A stretch of DNA of 8,968 nucleotides from NCBI GenBank assembly GCA_945890595.1, contig CAMDCQ010000086.1, forward strand, positions 1 through 8,968. The letters are read 5' to 3'. The notes beneath the pieces are model-generated. The model ran no database searches, had not been told where the DNA came from, and worked only from the letters and a program-made list of their open reading frames with translations. Position numbers and translations under genes: made by a program. Numbering within the stretch: the first letter of the stretch is position 1; each line of letters begins with the position of its first letter. Shown in pieces: positions 8,082-8,968 of the stretch. This DNA is from Chitinophaga pinensis. GTDB taxonomy: Bacteria > Bacteroidota > Bacteroidia > NS11-12g > UBA9320.

Positions 8082-8207
8082 GTATAAAACATGTAAGATT
8101 ACAACTTTTTTTAGACCTCGTACTTTGTTATTTTTTTCCACATCGCATGGTTACATTTTTGGTTTTAATAGGCTTAAAATATTGATTATGAATACGTAAT
8201 AACTCTT

Positions 8208-8214
8208 TTAGTGT
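8208..8214 (+). promoter_or_regulatory. Extra TTAGTGT half-site
   Basis: A third copy of TTAGTGT lies 33 bases upstream of the identical half-site in palindrome 2 (8241-8247), close to three helical turns. The base pairs where the second arm should be do not match (ATAGTTT), so it is a half-site only. It may be an accessory contact or chance. Confidence 0.25.
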
Positions 8215-8238
8215 TGAAAAAATAGTTTAAGTTAGCAG

Positions 8239-8261
8239 ACTTAGTGTCATTTTTACACTAC
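8239..8261. promoter_or_regulatory. Palindromic operator candidate 2 (amylase side)
   Basis: ACTTAGTGT-CATTTTT-ACACTAC repeats the nine bases ACTTAGTGT of palindrome 1 and has its inverted partner after the same 7-base spacer (TTAGTGT 8241-8247, ACACTAC 8255-8261; six of seven bases are symmetric). It ends 39 bases before the amylase-like start codon. Together the two sites define TTAGTGT-N7-ACRCTAM. This suggests one regulator controlling both divergent units. Confidence 0.55.
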
Positions 8262-8300
8262 TAATTCGTTTCGTAAACTTCTTTTCTGCAACTTTGACCA

Positions 8301-8968
8301 ATGTTTAGCATAGTCAGTAGGTTTTCATCTTTATTTTCAGGCATTTTTGTAAGTCTTTTAGGTTTAAACGCGCAAGTTGTTAGTGTTTCACCGTCATTCC
8401 CCACAGAAACAACACCCATTGTCATCACTTTTGATGCAAAACAAGGAAATGGAGGCATGGCAGGATTTAGCGGAGTGGTGTATGCACATACTGGTGTTAT
8501 TACCAATAACAGTGCTTCTAATTCCGATTGGAAATATACCAAAGGAACATGGGGTACTGCTAATGCACCCATTTTAACGAGTACTGGGAATGATAAATAT
8601 ACCCTTACTATTTCAGATATACGTGCATACTATGGCGTGCCGTCTGGAGAATCCATAGAAAAAATAGCCATCTTGTTTAGAAATGAAGCTGGAAATATCT
8701 CTGGACGCAATGCCGATGGTTCTGATATTTTTATTCAGCTGTATTCAGGAGGGTTGTACGCAACTATTGCTTCGCCTAGTCAAAATAAAATATACGGTAT
8801 AGGTGAAGCAATAACGATAAATGGTGGGGCATCTATGAGCTCCACATTAGCACTTCGTATTAATGGAACTGAGGTAGCATCCAATGTGGGAACATCCATT
8901 TCGCACACCTATACAGCCACAACTGCCGGCGATTACCAAGTGATATTGACTGCTGACGCTGCGGGAAC
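8301..8968 (+). CDS. N-terminal part of a secreted alpha-amylase-like protein (3' partial)
   Basis: The ATG at 8301 is preceded in frame by a TGA at 8295-8297, which fixes it as the earliest start. The frame then stays open for 222 codons to the window edge. Residues 1-25 form a signal peptide ending GLNAQ. The following module (VVSVSPSFPTETTPIVITFD, YAHTGVITN at 61-69, SDWKYTKGTWG at 75-85, YTLTISDIRAYYGVP at 100-114, IAILFRN at 122-128, NADGSDIFIQLY at 137-148) matches, as I remember it, the N-terminus of T9SS-secreted alpha-amylase-family hydrolases of flavobacteria. A second beta-sandwich-like stretch begins near residue 152 (YATIASPSQNKIYGIGEAI to DYQVILTADAAG). No catalytic GH13 motif is visible because the gene leaves the window, so the enzyme call depends on the N-terminal similarity and the starch-type context. 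It is divergent from the susC-like gene, with palindrome 2 in its upstream region. Confidence 0.75.
   Translation, partial: MFSIVSRFSSLFSGIFVSLLGLNAQVVSVSPSFPTETTPIVITFDAKQGNGGMAGFSGVVYAHTGVITNNSASNSDWKYTKGTWGTANAPILTSTGNDKYTLTISDIRAYYGVPSGESIEKIAILFRNEAGNISGRNADGSDIFIQLYSGGLYATIASPSQNKIYGIGEAITINGGASMSSTLALRINGTEVASNVGTSISHTYTATTAGDYQVILTADAAG

Larger units (their letters stand above)
7892..8300. other. Divergent intergenic regulatory region between susC-like and amylase-like genes
   Basis: These 409 bases separate two divergent start codons and contain no credible gene. On the susC side there is a good promoter (7946-7975), a weaker distal promoter candidate (8048-8081) and a palindrome next to the start codon (7909-7933). 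On the amylase side there is a second palindrome of the same geometry (8239-8261) and an extra half-site (8208-8214). The middle, about 7976-8045 and 8056-8200, is AT-rich with no clear hairpin. For the plus-strand gene I found no perfect TAnnTTTG at a sensible distance. The nearest is TAGTGTTG (8209-8216), with a TTG 24 bases upstream (8182-8184), which is weak. Confidence 0.7.

Noticed and set aside
8261..8572. Open frame of 103 codons on the minus strand near the right end
   Set aside because: It lies antisense to the clearly coding amylase-like N-terminus and has no recognisable protein features.
1..8968. CRISPR arrays, insertion sequences, tRNA or rRNA genes
   Set aside because: No regularly spaced repeats, transposase-like frames with terminal repeats, or tRNA/rRNA-like sequences were seen.

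Overview
This AT-rich window comes from a member of the Bacteroidota. The evidence is a SusC/SusD pair, a surface lipoprotein of the SusE/SusF type, a C-terminal sorting domain for type IX secretion (T9SS), leaders without Shine-Dalgarno sequences, and a TTG / TAnnTTTG promoter. A flavobacterium or a related gliding or marine lineage is plausible, but the sequence alone does not fix the genus.

Layout, left to right. Positions 1-1620 (+) hold the 3' part of a secreted CotH-kinase-family protein with a lamin-tail domain and a T9SS type A sorting domain. Convergent with it, only 2 nt away, is a small cysteine-rich lipoprotein gene of unknown function (1623-2096, -). A strong intrinsic terminator (2145-2178, -) then marks the end of a three-gene operon on the minus strand, transcribed from right to left: susC-like (4907-7891), susD-like (3428-4894) and susE-like (2202-3386). 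A 409-bp divergent intergenic region (7892-8300) follows. The last gene (8301 to the end, +) is the 5' end of a secreted protein whose N-terminal region looks like that of flavobacterial T9SS alpha-amylases. Its catalytic part lies outside the window.

Taken together this is the core of a starch/alpha-glucan utilisation locus. The predicted amylase and the SusE-like and SusD-like lipoproteins would cut and hold glucan at the cell surface, and the TonB-dependent SusC-like porin would import the oligosaccharides. The system is a known type. The least expected signal is in the divergent intergenic region: two palindromes of the same geometry (TTAGTGT-N7-ACRCTAM, both preceded by AC). One lies between a good susC promoter and the susC start codon, and the other lies 39 nt before the amylase start codon. 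They look like a shared operator coupling import and depolymerisation; the regulator is not in the window. A second structure of interest is a perfect 11-bp inverted repeat inside the lipobox codons of the susE-like gene.
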